Source: Kiritimatiellia bacterium
GTDB lineage: Bacteria; Verrucomicrobiota; Kiritimatiellia; WLWN01
NCBI GenBank assembly: GCA_012103575.1
Contig: WLWN01000001.1
Span: 1,193,792 to 1,257,791, forward strand
Direction of reading: 5' to 3'
DNA: 64,000 bases
Made by a program: the position numbers and the translations under genes. Below are positions 41,803 to 50,760 of this stretch, piece by piece. Under the pieces are notes generated by a model, which ran no database searches, was not told the DNA's origin, and was given only the letters and a program-made list of their open reading frames with translations. How positions within the stretch are numbered: position 1 is the stretch's first letter; the number at the start of each line of letters is the position of its first letter.

Positions 41803-42381
41803 TCACGATTGAGGTGTCGCGATGTAGCACGAAGAAAACCAGCCGATTACCTCGTCGGGAGAAACCTCTTCGAACGCTTGTGTGATCGCTTCAGATAGTT
41901 CCTGCTGACTGCGGGCTGCAAGGCTGCCCAACCGATTCTTTATCTTGCCCCACGTTTTTTCAATGGGGTTGGAATCGGGGCTGTAGGGTGGAAGAAATTT
42001 TACATGGGCCCCAAATGACTCAATGAGTTCAATGACCTTGGGATTGTGATGGACGTGAAGATTGTCCATGATGACGATGTCTTCAGGTGAAAGAGTCGGG
42101 AGAAGAACCCGGCGAATATATTCTCCAAAAACAGCCGTGTCTGTCGCCCCCTCCCCCTCCATGGCCGCTGTTGTTCCGTCCAGGCGGACCGAAGAAATCA
42201 AGGTGGTGGTACACCAATGTCCATGAGGCGTTTTGGCAAAAAGCCTGTTCCCGCCCAACGCCCGGCCCCGCAGACGAGTCATATTCGTTTTCGCCCCGGA
42301 TTCATCAATAAAGACAAGGCAACTTGGATCAAGTTTGGCCACCTCTTGGATCCACTGCTTTCTCAAGAGATTTACATCCAC
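41803..42381 (-). CDS. IS630 transposase ORF2 (DDE half), copy 3
   Basis: 192-residue catalytic half, unbroken: LVFIDESGAKTNMTRLRG, IVIMDNLHVHHNPKVIELIE, PPYSPDSNPIEKTWGKIKNR. It overlaps ORF1 by about 50 bp in the +1 frame. The frame continues upstream of the GTG start through HASEQDR, so it is probably made as a frameshift fusion. Confidence 0.85.
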   Translation of the reverse strand: MDVNLLRKQWIQEVAKLDPSCLVFIDESGAKTNMTRLRGRALGGNRLFAKTPHGHWCTTTLISSVRLDGTTAAMEGEGATDTAVFGEYIRRVLLPTLSPEDIVIMDNLHVHHNPKVIELIESFGAHVKFLPPYSPDSNPIEKTWGKIKNRLGSLAARSQQELSEAITQAFEEVSPDEVIGWFSSCYIATPQS

Positions 42382-42742
42382 CCGGTCTTGCTCGCTGGCG
42401 TGAAGCGTTTCTTTTATACCGGGCGCCCAACCGATTCAACGCCCGCTGTACGGCCATGATCGACCCCTTCACGCCGCTCATGTTCTTGAGTTTTTCAAGC
42501 GTTGCATCGGGATGTTTGCCCCCCAGTTGAGCCAACGCCTTGAGCTGCTTTCCGCTGTAGAGGGCCTGACGATGCCCACGCGGTCGAGGAGCGGTCTGTC
42601 CGGTTTCGTTGAAACGAGAGAGCCCACGCTGAAACGTTCTAAGATCTACACGATAAGAAGATGCGATATCGGCCTGGGAACCTTTGCCCATTTTGTAGGC
42701 ATCTATCGCACGCCGCCGGATTTCTGCTGTTGCTATACTCAT
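42329..42742 (-). CDS. IS630 transposase ORF1 (helix-turn-helix half), copy 3
   Basis: 137-residue DNA-binding half (MSIATAEIRRRAIDAYKMGK onwards). Same as the copy 1 ORF1 with a few changes. The likely frameshift point is the A-rich TATAAAAGAAAC near the end. Confidence 0.8.
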   Translation of the reverse strand: MSIATAEIRRRAIDAYKMGKGSQADIASSYRVDLRTFQRGLSRFNETGQTAPRPRGHRQALYSGKQLKALAQLGGKHPDATLEKLKNMSGVKGSIMAVQRALNRLGARYKRNASRQRARPGGCKSLEKAVDPRGGQT

Positions 42743-42793
42743 GTCATGGAGTATAGATCTTCTAGTAAGGCGTTTCAATCGTTAAACGCTCTA

Positions 42794-43996
42794 ATACCTC
42801 CGCTTAACAATCCTGTACCCACATAAGCAACCTGGCCCCAATCAGTATTTATGTTCGGCCCATGTTGAAGCCCGAAACTTGCTAGCCCTGCACCAACTCC
42901 ACCAACAACGCCAGCCCTCCACCCATTCTCTAAAACTTCATTAATGGTTCCGCCATCAAAAGCTGTCGCTACACTACCGCTAACACCAGCAGATACAGCG
43001 CTAAAACCAGTAAAGTTGGTGGTGGATACTTCCCTGGCTACTTGCGTCAAGCTCGTTCCGCTGGAGAATCCTTGTGCTGCGCTACTAAAGGCAAGGCCCC
43101 CTAGAGCCCCTCCAACAAAACCAGCGGCAAAACTTGTCCCAGCAGAGGAGACTATATCTTTGAAATCTCCTCCTTGTATAACTGTATTTAACCCAGACGA
43201 GATGCCTGCTACAGTACCGACAGCTACACCTGTACCAATAGCGCTAGCAAAAGTACCTGTACCAATAACACTGGCTGCGACACCCGCAGAGGCTTCTGTA
43301 ATCGCAGCAAAAGCTACTGGACTCAGGACGGCTGCCACCACAAGGGTGACAACAGCGGTCTGGACTAAATTTTTGTGCCTATCATGACGAGACTGTCTCC
43401 TGGCAGCATCGCCGGCTGCCCACTCTGTCCACTCATTGACGGTTTCTAATCCGATCCTTTCCATGTCATTGGTCATTTGGGGATCGACGTGGTTACGTAA
43501 CGTGGCTCCAAGATACAGGTGTTGCTTCCACAAGTTTTCTTCGCCTGAAACCCTTAGCTTAGGAAGTTTGTCTACGGGTACACCGTTAAGGATTAGACGT
43601 GCAGATTCGGTTTCTGTGAGATTCATGGCGCTGAAGCGTTCTACATAGGCGGCAACCTCCTCGGGATTGTCTCGGATGGTCCGCCTGATCTGCGCTTGAT
43701 ACGCTCGTTGTGCCAGGATGGCTTTGGTTCGGCGAAGGAGGCGTTGGGAGGTTTGACGATTCCGATCAATGAGATGGTCGTACCTGAATAAGCCGTAGGG
43801 ATCTCGGTAAGATACAGGATTGTTTTTGGCGTAGGCATAGAGGTTCAGGCCGTCGACATAACCGGCAGGATCACGTTGTAAGAATCTTCCCAGTTCAGGG
43901 GAATAGGCGCGGTTACAGTAATGATAGAGTCCGGTTCCGGTATCCAACCGTCGCCCGGTGTATCCATAGGGATTGCCTAAGGCACTTTGGGGGATG
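42794..43996 (-). pseudogene. Rhs-family C-terminal fragment, cut at both ends by IS elements
   Basis: Begins inside the Rhs core end: YGYTGRRLDTGTGLYHYCNR, YSPELGRFLQRDPAGYVDG, LNLYAYAKNNPVSYRDPYG, the hallmark preceding the variable toxin tip. The tip that follows has a long Ala/Gly-rich stretch (SVIGTGTFASAIGTGVAVGT) and no family I can name. The N-terminal shell is removed by IS30 copy D (43997) and the C-terminus by IS630 copy 3 (42793). It cannot be delivered as it stands. Confidence 0.8.
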
Positions 43997-45042
43997 TGCA
44001 GACTCAACTTACAAGTGCAAAACCGAAGCTGTCCATCATTTCTTTGGGCGTTCTATATTCTAAGCATTTTCTCGGTCTATTATTCAGTAACTCCACAGCC
44101 CAGCTCAACTGAGCGGAGCTGTGGGCAGCAAAGTCGGTTTTCTTCGGGAAAAACTGGCGAAGCAAACCATTCGTATTTTCGTTGGTCCCTCTTTGCCAAG
44201 GGTTTCTCCCTTCAGCAAAGAAAATGGGGGTTGCTATTTTTTTCTGTAGTTTAGCATGGCTGGCAAACTCCATGCCATTATCTACAGTCACCGTTTTACA
44301 GGGGAGCCCTGAATCAGCGAACTGAGGTACGGAACGGTTGACCGATTCGGCATTGCATCGAGGTAAAAGATCGGCGATGAGATATCGAGTCGCTCGATCT
44401 ACTAGAGTGACTACACAGGCCTCTTTTCTCGTTTGGCCCTGAATAGTGTCACCTTCCCAATGGCCTGCCACCTTGCGACTTTCACCCTCTTCGGGGCGTT
44501 GGTCAATCATCGTTTGGTTGTGTATACGTGAATGGCTTTTCCGAGTCGCTCGTTTTTTCTTTCCGGGGCCACGCAGGTATTTTCGGTAGCCAGCCCCTCT
44601 TGGACTGTACAAGTAGCGGTAGATCGTCATTCGACTGATGGGAGGGTCACCTTCTAGCTTTCTTCGACCTTCAATCTGTTCTGGAGACCAATACTTCGCC
44701 AGGAGAGTCTCCACTTGTTCTTTGCTAGCTCCCATCACTTTTTGAGGCTTTCGAGCTAGCTGTAATCGGCTTTGAGCCAGGCCATTTGCGGGTCTTGGGT
44801 AATAGCGGCCACGGACTCGATTACGGCGAAATTCGCGCCAAATAGTCGAGGGGGATCGGCCCAGGTGACGGCCAATTTGAGATAAGCTATATTTTTCTTT
44901 TAGCATCTGGGCTATCACTTCTCGTTCATAACGGTTTAAATGTTCGTAGGTTCGTGGCATTCTATGTTCTCCTTTGGGGGGGGTCAGATACCCAAAGAAT
45001 GAACTATGCTGCGGACCTTTGCACTTGTATTGTTACTCTACC
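43997..45042 (-). mobile_element. IS30-family element, copy D
   Basis: 1046 bp, same boundaries as copies A and B. It separates the Rhs fragment from the integron integrase fragment and has removed the C-terminal part of the integrase gene. Confidence 0.92.
44004..44960 (-). CDS. IS30-family transposase, copy D
   Basis: Intact 318-residue transposase, apparently identical to copy A. Same HTH (QIGRHLGRS) and DDE motifs. Confidence 0.93.
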   Translation of the reverse strand: MPRTYEHLNRYEREVIAQMLKEKYSLSQIGRHLGRSPSTIWREFRRNRVRGRYYPRPANGLAQSRLQLARKPQKVMGASKEQVETLLAKYWSPEQIEGRRKLEGDPPISRMTIYRYLYSPRGAGYRKYLRGPGKKKRATRKSHSRIHNQTMIDQRPEEGESRKVAGHWEGDTIQGQTRKEACVVTLVDRATRYLIADLLPRCNAESVNRSVPQFADSGLPCKTVTVDNGMEFASHAKLQKKIATPIFFAEGRNPWQRGTNENTNGLLRQFFPKKTDFAAHSSAQLSWAVELLNNRPRKCLEYRTPKEMMDSFGFALVS

Positions 45043-45740
45043 ATTGCGGAAAAGAAAGACAATGGCATTTAAAGCCTGGTTTTGGGTTTCTGCCGTAACA
45101 TTCTCATTCACTGCAAGATAACTGAGGAATTGATGAACATCGGCCGCGGTCATCGACGATGGCTTGCAAAAATAATGATAGCTCAAAAACCGGCGTATCC
45201 AGTAGAGATACAACTTTTCGGTCCGGTAGGCATAATGTTCCACTCTCAGCACAGTTCTCGCAGCTTCTTTCAATACTTTCCAATCGAGAGTTCCCGCATC
45301 GGTCCGTCTCTTTGGACAGGGCACCTTCTTTACCGTCTCAATCTCACACGGGGGAACAACTTGAGAGGAGTCGCGCGACCCCAATGCCTTTCCCCTCTAT
45401 CCGTCCGCCCCTCCGCCATTTCTCCTGGAGAGGATAAAGGGGTGGGGTTTTCACTTCTATTGTGGGCGAGACAAATACCCCGAAACTGCTCGTAATAGAT
45501 TAATAACGCATCTTTCGCTTGCTTGATCTGCCAATCCTGCAACCTGTCATTACCGCTCAAGGCATCAATATAATGATTGATATCGTTTAAAAGCCCAAAT
45601 CCCGGCGATTCCGGTTGCCAAGCTCATAATTAAAAAATTGTCGAACCCAATGGGCATAAAAACGACGATGGTTTTCCTGAACCCCGGACTCTTCCAAAAC
45701 TTCAAAATAACCACTGGGCCACCTAGGATTAGGATTGTAA

Positions 45741-46855
45741 TACCGACTTGCAATCAAAATACAATTAATATAGTCTGTTGTGAAAAAGGAGAAGGAACAG
45801 ATGAGACCTATAACCCCATTGCCTAAAGGAACCACTTAACGCATGATTAAATTGCTCAAGCAGACCCGGACTCCCGGAGAGCATAAACGCATACAATGCA
45901 TTCTTCTTCGTGCACATCAACAGATGGATGCCGAACAAATCAGCAAAGCCGTCGGCTATCATATTGGCACCGTCCGAGGCCTACATCATGAATATCTTCG
46001 TCATGGAGAACAGGCCCTTGATCTTAAAAGGCGAGGAGGCCGCCGGCATGAAAACATGAGTGTCGAAGAAGAAAAAACCTTTTTGAAAACATTTGATGAA
46101 CAATCTCAAGCAGGCCAGCTCTTGGAGGTAAGCTCGCTTCATAAAGCCTATGAAAAAAAGGTCAAACGTTCTGTCCCTTCCTCAACGATTTATCGGTTAT
46201 TGCAGCGCCACCACTGGGGCAAAGTCATGCCTCGACCCGTTCACCCCGAACGATCAAGAAACGATGGACACTTTTAAAAAAGCTTCCAGAAGTACTTGGT
46301 GCAGCCCACGAAAAAGCTAAAAAAACACAAAAACCCCTTCGCGTTCTTTTTCAGGATGAGGCCCGATTTGGGCGAATGAATAGGCCTCAAAAATGCTGGA
46401 GTACTTCGGGTGTCCGTCCCCATGTTGATCAACAACTAGTTCGTCAATATACGTATGCCTACGCGACTGTTGATCCGCTAAAAGGGTCGGTCCAAAGCTA
46501 ACATGACCACCGAGTGTATGAATCTTTTTCTCAAAGAGATAGGCAGAGTCTATAGAAAAGAACAGGTGATTCTTTTTTGTGATCAAGCCTCTTCAAATCG
46601 AGCCCAAGCGCTCGCGATTCCCAAAAACATACAGATGGAGCCTTTGCCGCCTTATTCCCCCCAACTTAACCCTGTTGAACATTTATGGGATGACCTGAGA
46701 GAGAAATACTTCCCCAATCTACTGTTTGATTCCATCGATCGGCTTGAAGATCACCTTTGCAATGCGCTCAAATCCATTCAAGCCCGAAGGGCTTACACCA
46801 AATCTCTATGTGGATTTTCTTGGCTTGTTAATTGTATTTTGAATGCAATTTAGTA
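45741..46855 (+). mobile_element. Second IS630-type element, inside intI
   Basis: About 1115 bp with inverted repeats TTGCAATCAAAATACAATTA (left, 45748) and its near-inverse at 46828-46848, and TA at the borders. It is unrelated at fine scale to the 1001-bp IS630 copies. It split the integrase gene about 12 codons from its start. Confidence 0.8.
45843..46853 (+). pseudogene. IS630-type transposase (second kind), frameshifted
   Basis: Three consecutive frames encode one transposase: an HTH part (HQQMDAEQISKAVGYHIGTV) to 46277, then LRVLFQDEARFGRMNRPQKC up to a stop near 46500, then VILFCDQASSNRAQALAIP and PPYSPQLNPVEHLWDDLREK to 46853. Breaks near 46265 and 46500. All three DDE regions are recognisable, but the gene is inactive. 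Confidence 0.8.
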
Positions 46856-47034
46856 TAAAAAGCTGGCCTCCGATCGCTTTTTTGACGCATATGATCCATA
46901 ATTATTTAAGATCATATACATCATCTATGCATTGAAAATAAAGAAATAAAATTGCTTTTTTGATGGAAAAAATTTAAAACCTTATATTATAAGAACTAAA
47001 AACATGATGTTTAATATACTTTTATACGTCAAAA

Positions 47035-47074
47035 TAGCTCGCGCAGAAAACCGCGTTTAACTGACGGATCCAGG
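47035..47074 (+). mobile_element. Solo MITE end in the attI region
   Basis: GCGCAGAAAACCGCGTTTAA followed by CTGACGGATCCAGG matches the last ~40 bp of the MITEs at 20140 and 22041. No opposite end is seen between here and the intI start. It lies 11 bp upstream of the first cassette gene. Confidence 0.75.
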
Positions 47075-47085
47075 ATGAGCTTATC

Positions 47086-47469
47086 ATGATTGTTGTTTAT
47101 GGAATAAAAGAAAAATTAAACCCTGTAAAATCTGTACTCTCTGACGTCCTACATAGCTGTATGCAGTCCACTCTTGGAATGCCTGAAGATAAGCGTGCTC
47201 ATCGTTTTGTTCCCTTAGAAAGTGATGACTTCTATTTTCCTAGCGGTAGAAGTTCAGCTTATACCGTTATAGAAATAAACATGACTGAGGATCGTTCAAT
47301 TGATACTAAGAAAAAGTTGATTAAGGCAATTTTCAAGCAAATTGAACATAAGCTAAACATTGCTCCAATTGACATCGAAATAACAATTAAAGAACAACCT
47401 GATCACTGCTGGGAATTTCGTGGCATCTGCGGTGATGAAGCAAAATTGAATTACGAGATAAACGTATAA
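47086..47469 (+). CDS. Tautomerase-family protein (cassette 1)
   Basis: 127-residue protein of the 4-oxalocrotonate tautomerase superfamily (longer tautomerase_2-like branch): VVYGIKEKLNPVKSVLSDVL, LGMPEDKRAHRFVPLESDDF, SAYTVIEINM, IAPIDIEITIKEQPDHCWEF. Members normally use Pro1 exposed after removal of Met; here the second residue is Ile, so either catalysis is changed or the real N-terminus was lost at the MITE end just upstream. The stop codon lies inside the attC R'' box, as is usual for cassettes. Confidence 0.75.
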   Translation: MIVVYGIKEKLNPVKSVLSDVLHSCMQSTLGMPEDKRAHRFVPLESDDFYFPSGRSSAYTVIEINMTEDRSIDTKKKLIKAIFKQIEHKLNIAPIDIEITIKEQPDHCWEFRGICGDEAKLNYEINV

Positions 47470-47518
47470 CAAAAAAATCCAGGTGACGCCTACGGTGCAC
47501 CTGATTTTGGCGTTAGCA
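47464..47518 (+). other. attC site 1
   Basis: 55 bp from GTATAAC (R''-like) to GTTAGCA (R'-like). Internal inverted arms AAATCCAGGTG and CACCTGATTTT. Recombination would occur before the TT of GTTAGCA. Follows the tautomerase gene. Confidence 0.7.
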
Positions 47519-47538
47519 TATAGAAGGAGTAGACCAAA

Positions 47539-48066
47539 ATGAGTGACAAAATACGTTCAATTGCAATTTTAATGTCCTTGATCGGAGTAATATTCGTTTC
47601 TGGATGTGCATCTACTGGAACCATATTACTTCATGATTCCGTTACAGTTAAGCTTTCCAACTTTAAGAACATGATGCTGGATGTGACTTCTCAAGTTTCA
47701 GATTCAGGACAGGGGGTAGTACAACTCGAAAGTGAAATCATATCTCGTCTACGAACGAAGGGATTATTCGAACGCGTTTTTTCTCGGGCTGCTGGTGACG
47801 ATGCACCCCACGATCTTACTGTTCTAGTAACAATAAAAGAGATCCGAAAAGTCTCACCTGGGGCAAGAGTCACGTTGGGCGCTTTCGCGGGACAGGGCAA
47901 AATGATTGTCAATATTCAGTTATTGGATGCTTCGTCTGGCAGTGTAGTTGCCCAAGCAACGGCTGAGGGTAAAACTTCTGGTGGAACAGTTTTCGCAGGT
48001 ACAACTCCTCAGGCTGTCAGTAAGATTGCAGATGAGGTCGTTAAGCTTATTGAACAAAACATGTAA
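47539..48066 (+). CDS. Lipoprotein, DUF4410-like (cassette 2)
   Basis: 175-residue putative lipoprotein with lipobox (LIGVIFVSGC, Cys near residue 23), then an alpha/beta domain with VTIKEIRKVSPGARVTLGAF, GQGKMIVNIQLLDASSGSVV and AVSKIADEVVKLIEQNM. This fits DUF4410-type envelope lipoproteins of unknown role. GAAGGAG lies upstream of the ATG. Flanked by attC 1 and attC 2. Confidence 0.7.
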   Translation: MSDKIRSIAILMSLIGVIFVSGCASTGTILLHDSVTVKLSNFKNMMLDVTSQVSDSGQGVVQLESEIISRLRTKGLFERVFSRAAGDDAPHDLTVLVTIKEIRKVSPGARVTLGAFAGQGKMIVNIQLLDASSGSVVAQATAEGKTSGGTVFAGTTPQAVSKIADEVVKLIEQNM

Positions 48067-48067
48067 A

Positions 48068-48169
48068 TGCTAACAATCGGATTCATCCAACTAGAAATAC
48101 CGGTGCGGTCTTCAGGTGAAGTCAATGCCAATTTGTCGGTATTTCTGGTGGATGATCCAGACGTTCGGA
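48068..48169 (+). other. attC site 2
   Basis: 102 bp from TGCTAAC to GTTCGGA. Arms GGATTCATCCAACTAGAAAT and, inverted, GGATCATCCACCAGAAATAC form a long imperfect stem with a ~40-nt loop. Starts 2 bp after the lipoprotein stop. Confidence 0.7.
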
Positions 48170-48179
48170 ACAGGAAACA

Positions 48180-48614
48180 ATGACGAGAATTGCCATGGCA
48201 AGCGACCACGCGGGGTTTGAATACAAGGGTGTACTGAAGTCCCATCTTGAGTCACAAGGAGTCAAGTGTGGGGACTTGGGGACTCATTCGGCCGGGACCC
48301 CGGTGGACTATCCGGATTTCATTCGGCCTGCGGCACAAGCGGTGGCGGACGGACAGTTTCCTCATGGAATTGTTCTTGGCGGGAGTGGCAATGGCGAAGC
48401 CATTGTGGCAAACAAGATTAAGGGCATACGGTGTGCCCTGTGTTGGAATGAGGCCACTGGTCGCCTTGCGAAGGAGCATGGCAACTGCAACATGATCTCC
48501 ATTGGACAACGCATGGTTTCCCAAGATGAAGCAATCGCAATTGTCGAGGCCTGGCTCAGTGCTAAGTTCAAAGGCGGCCGTCACCAGGACAGAATTAACA
48601 AAATTGAAGAGTAG
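48180..48614 (+). CDS. rpiB: Ribose-5-phosphate isomerase B-type protein (cassette 3)
   Basis: 144-residue RpiB/LacAB sugar-phosphate isomerase, interconverting ribose-5-P and ribulose-5-P in the pentose pathway. Start IAMASDHAGFEYK (substrate-binding), GTPVDYPDFI, GIVLGGSGNGEAIVANKIKG and CALCWNEATGRLAKEHGNCN. The active-site motif is GGSGNGE, the form with Ser where enterobacterial RpiB has Cys. Intact. The RpiB in a cassette is probably an extra copy, not the housekeeping one. Confidence 0.9.
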   Translation: MTRIAMASDHAGFEYKGVLKSHLESQGVKCGDLGTHSAGTPVDYPDFIRPAAQAVADGQFPHGIVLGGSGNGEAIVANKIKGIRCALCWNEATGRLAKEHGNCNMISIGQRMVSQDEAIAIVEAWLSAKFKGGRHQDRINKIEE

Positions 48615-48814
48615 AGAATTCCGAACCACGGGTTGCACTTTATCGGCACTGTCGCGCCGAAAATTGAACCCATAAGAATCTAGACAAGATCACAAGATAC
48701 CAGAAAAATTTCGATTCTACTGTTGATTCTATCAAAGAAAAGAGAGCCACGAAAAACGCAAAAAGGCACAAAAAAACGGCTCTGGATTTTTGTGGTTATA
48801 AAAAATAAAATTCG

Positions 48815-48897
48815 AACCAACGAATCCAGCTTACCGGGAAAAGCGCCTGGCGCTTGGAAATGGACATGGGCTGGCAAGCTGATTCAGAATGTTAGAT
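48815..48897 (+). other. attC site 3
   Basis: 83 bp from AACCAAC to GTTAGAT (fits GTTRRRY). Arms GAATCCAGCTTACC and CAAGCTGATTC pair; loop carries AGCGCCTGGCGCT. About 200 bp of non-coding sequence separates it from the rpiB stop. Confidence 0.7.
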
Positions 48898-48982
48898 TTA
48901 CTAAATAATCAGAATTTTCTGCTTTAAGAAACGTTACCCTAATCGCTCCTAAATTGATTGAACTTTAAAAAGAGAGAGTATC

Positions 48983-49491
48983 ATGGAACATCATGTTGAA
49001 TCCGCAGTACGAATCAACGCAACTTCTAAAAAAGTTTGGGAAATATTGGATGATTTTGGTGGTGTTGAAAACTTCAGTTCTGGTGTGGAACAATCACCGA
49101 TAATAGGTGAAAAGAATTCTAGTTTAGGAGCCAAACGACATTGTGTATTTTATGATAAAACAGGTGTTCACGAAGAAAAATAATAGAATACGAAGAAAAT
49201 AAAAGTTTCAAGGTCGTTCTTAGTGAATTTTCTATGCCGATGAAAACTATGTTTGCTGGATTTAGTGTTGAAAAGGTCACCGATACAACCTGTGAAGTTT
49301 CAATGTATATGGATTTTGTTGTAAAGCTTGGGCCGCTTGGTGCGTTAATGGGAATGGTGATTATGCGTCCGATGATGAAAGGACTTCAGAAAAAGCTGCT
49401 TTCGGGTTTAGCCTACTATTCTTTTACTGGTAAAACCATCGGAAATGAGCTTCCGCCAAGTGAAGAGTTAGCTCAAGCTCTTGTTTCATAA
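48983..49491 (+). pseudogene. SRPBCC (polyketide cyclase-like) protein, frameshifted (cassette 4)
   Basis: START/SRPBCC-fold protein that would bind a hydrophobic ligand: SAVRINATSKKVWEILDDFG and VENFSSGVEQSPIIG, then after a break FSVEKVTDTTCEVSMYMDF and MRPMMKGLQKKLLSGLAYY. The first frame stops at 49183. One more A in the A5 run near 49175 would join HEEK to IIEYEENKSF and the second frame, giving ~170 residues. A single-base loss or an assembly error. Confidence 0.75.
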
Positions 49492-49500
49492 CCAGAAGCA

Positions 49501-49562
49501 ATCTAACAAAATAAGGATTAGTTCCGACTGCAAAGCGGTCGGCGACTAATCCCTGGTTCAAG
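49501..49562 (+). other. attC-like site 4 (diverged)
   Basis: 62 bp from ATCTAAC (fits RYYYAAC) to GTTCAAG (poor R'). Strong stem GGATTAGTTCCGACTGC / GCGGTCGGCGACTAATCC around AAA. The position between two cassette genes supports attC; the weak R' box lowers confidence. Confidence 0.55.
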
Positions 49563-49586
49563 AAGCTGCGGGGTTTACCAGCTCTA

Positions 49587-50225
49587 ATGGAACGGAGACT
49601 AATAGGACTAGCCGGAGTATTGATGATTGGTTCTTTGGTTTCATATTGGCTCCTAACCCAATACCAAGAACGAAAAGAAAAAGAACGTCATCATTCACTC
49701 TGCGTTTCGGCTCTATACCTTTTAATTTCAAGGTGTAGGAACCTTGTGAATTTTTTGAATAATTATCTGACGGAAGATAACTCCGACATCCAAGATGAGT
49801 TTAAAGGATCTCTCATATATGATTATAAGATGAGAGATAAAATCGATTTCAGCTGACTGGCTTTTTTGGCCGACAAACATGACTCGAACTTTCTGCATGA
49901 TCTCACCTTAGCAGAATCGACATATTTCAATTTTTTAGATGCACATGACACAAGAAATAGTGCCCTCGAAAGAGCAATTTCAAACGCAGGTGATAAAACT
50001 GAGTTATCCGAAATCTTCTCGGAGGGAGAATTGAAACTCTTTATTTACAACACTGTATCAATGGTCGATTTTTCTAAAAGAAGCCTGAAATCAAGCGAAG
50101 AAGCGATGAACCAACTGGCATCCATTATAGAAAGAAGATTCCCTAAGTTTCCTCATCTAAAACCTACAATTGATAAAACAAAAAAACCTCCAACCAGCGA
50201 ATCGAATCGACGGGGAGAACGCTAG
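49587..50225 (+). pseudogene. Single-TM hypothetical protein with in-frame TGA (cassette 5)
   Basis: 212 codons. One N-terminal membrane helix (LIGLAGVLMIGSLVSYWLL) then a charged, mostly helical region with no family I recognise. A TGA at 49854-49856 (KIDFS*LAFLADKHDSNF) interrupts an otherwise open frame, consistent with CGA to TGA. Cut form: 89 residues. The stop at 50223 lies within attC 5. Confidence 0.6.
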
Positions 50226-50258
50226 CGCGTCTCCCGCGTCTCATTCGAATCGTTGGGC
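50188..50258 (+). other. attC site 5
   Basis: 71 bp from CTCCAAC to GTTGGGC (perfect R' consensus). Long arms CGAATCGAATCGACGGGGAG and, inverted, CGAATCGAATGAGACGCGGG around GCTAGCG. Confidence 0.8.
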
Positions 50259-50303
50259 AAAAACCCGACTTGCCATTTGCCAATCATCCAATATACTAGG
50301 TGT

Positions 50304-50489
50304 ATGAGTATTAAAGAAATCGCTATGCATACCATTCAAGAGCTTCCAGATACGGTTTCCTGGGGCAAAGTTGAAGAGAAAATTCGATTTGTTGCAGGGA
50401 TTCAGAAGGCGATGCGATCGCTGGATAAGGGCAAAGGATTACCGGTCGAAGACGTAGAAGCAATGATTGAAGAATGGTCTACAAAATAA
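50304..50489 (+). CDS. Antitoxin of a ParE/RelE-type module (cassette 6)
   Basis: 61-residue protein (MSIKEIAMHTIQELPDTVSW ... VEDVEAMIEEWSTK) with the length, charge and position of small RelB/ParD-like antitoxins that sit before RelE/ParE toxins. The ATG at 50304 fits better than 50253, which lies in the attC. Overlaps the toxin start by 16 bp. Confidence 0.65.
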   Translation: MSIKEIAMHTIQELPDTVSWGKVEEKIRFVAGIQKAMRSLDKGKGLPVEDVEAMIEEWSTK

Positions 50490-50759
50490 TTATTTCGGAA
50501 GAAGCGATTTCAGACCTACATAGCATCATCTCCTATATCGCTATAGATCATCCAGCAGTTGCCAGGGATTTTAATACGTTCTACCAAGCCTCTTGCCTGT
50601 CATCCAAGAATTGGCAGGATTGTTCCCGAGTTCAAAAGTGAGTTTATTCGTGAGCTAATTTTTGGCTCTTACCGTATTCCGTATCGAATCAAAGAAGATT
50701 TTCATGTTATTGAAATTTTAAGATTTTGGCACAGCGCACAAAAAGAACTGAAAGTATAA
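50474..50759 (+). pseudogene. ParE/RelE-type toxin, frameshifted (cassette 6)
   Basis: ATG at 50474 inside the antitoxin end: MVYKIIISEEAISDLHSIIS, YIAIDHPAVARDF; then the +1 frame gives TKPLACHPRIGRIVPEFKSE, FIRELIFGSYRIPYRIKEDF and HVIEILRFWHSAQKEL. These are the standard ParE landmarks. A small indel near 50575 separates the halves, so the toxin is probably dead. Toxin-antitoxin cassettes are common in integrons and are thought to stabilise arrays. Confidence 0.75.
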
Positions 50760-50760
50760 T

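Larger units (their letters stand above)
41794..42793 (-). mobile_element. IS630-family element, copy 3 (most intact)
   Basis: About 1000 bp with TA at both ends (41794-41795 and 42792-42793) and the same inverted repeats as the other copies. It is the only copy with both ORFs unbroken and so the best candidate for an active source. Its left flank is IS30 copy C and its right flank an Rhs gene, so sequence was lost on at least one side. Confidence 0.9.
45043..46890 (-). pseudogene. intI: Long-form integron integrase, broken (IS630 insertion, frameshifts, C-terminus lost)
   Basis: Start at 46890 (MRQKSDRRPAF). An IS630-type element then intervenes; the frame resumes at 45740 as YYNPNPRWPSGYFEVLEESG, VQENHRRFYAHWVRQFFN. 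After frame changes near 45590 and 45400 come DRLQDWQIKQAKDALLIYYE and a second core-binding domain, HYAYRTEKLYLYWIRRFLSY ... TAETQNQALNAIVFLFRN, which closely resembles IntI proteins (typically NQAL.ALLFLYR). IS30 copy D cuts in here, so the whole catalytic domain (R, H, R, Y) is absent. Two core-binding-like domains suggest the longer environmental type. It is divergent from a cassette array with attC sites, as in a normal integron, which supports IntI over a generic phage integrase. Confidence 0.75.

Noticed and set aside
27297..45042. IS30 copies A, B and D as ends of composite transposons
   Set aside because: Copies differ in orientation and the genes between them are core genes (nadA, ftsK, pgsA), so a composite mobile unit is unlikely.
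48615..48670. Palindrome GGGTT...AACCC after rpiB as an extra attC site
   Set aside because: The arms are in the wrong order for attC (AAC must come first and GTT last on the cassette strand); the site at 48815 fits better.
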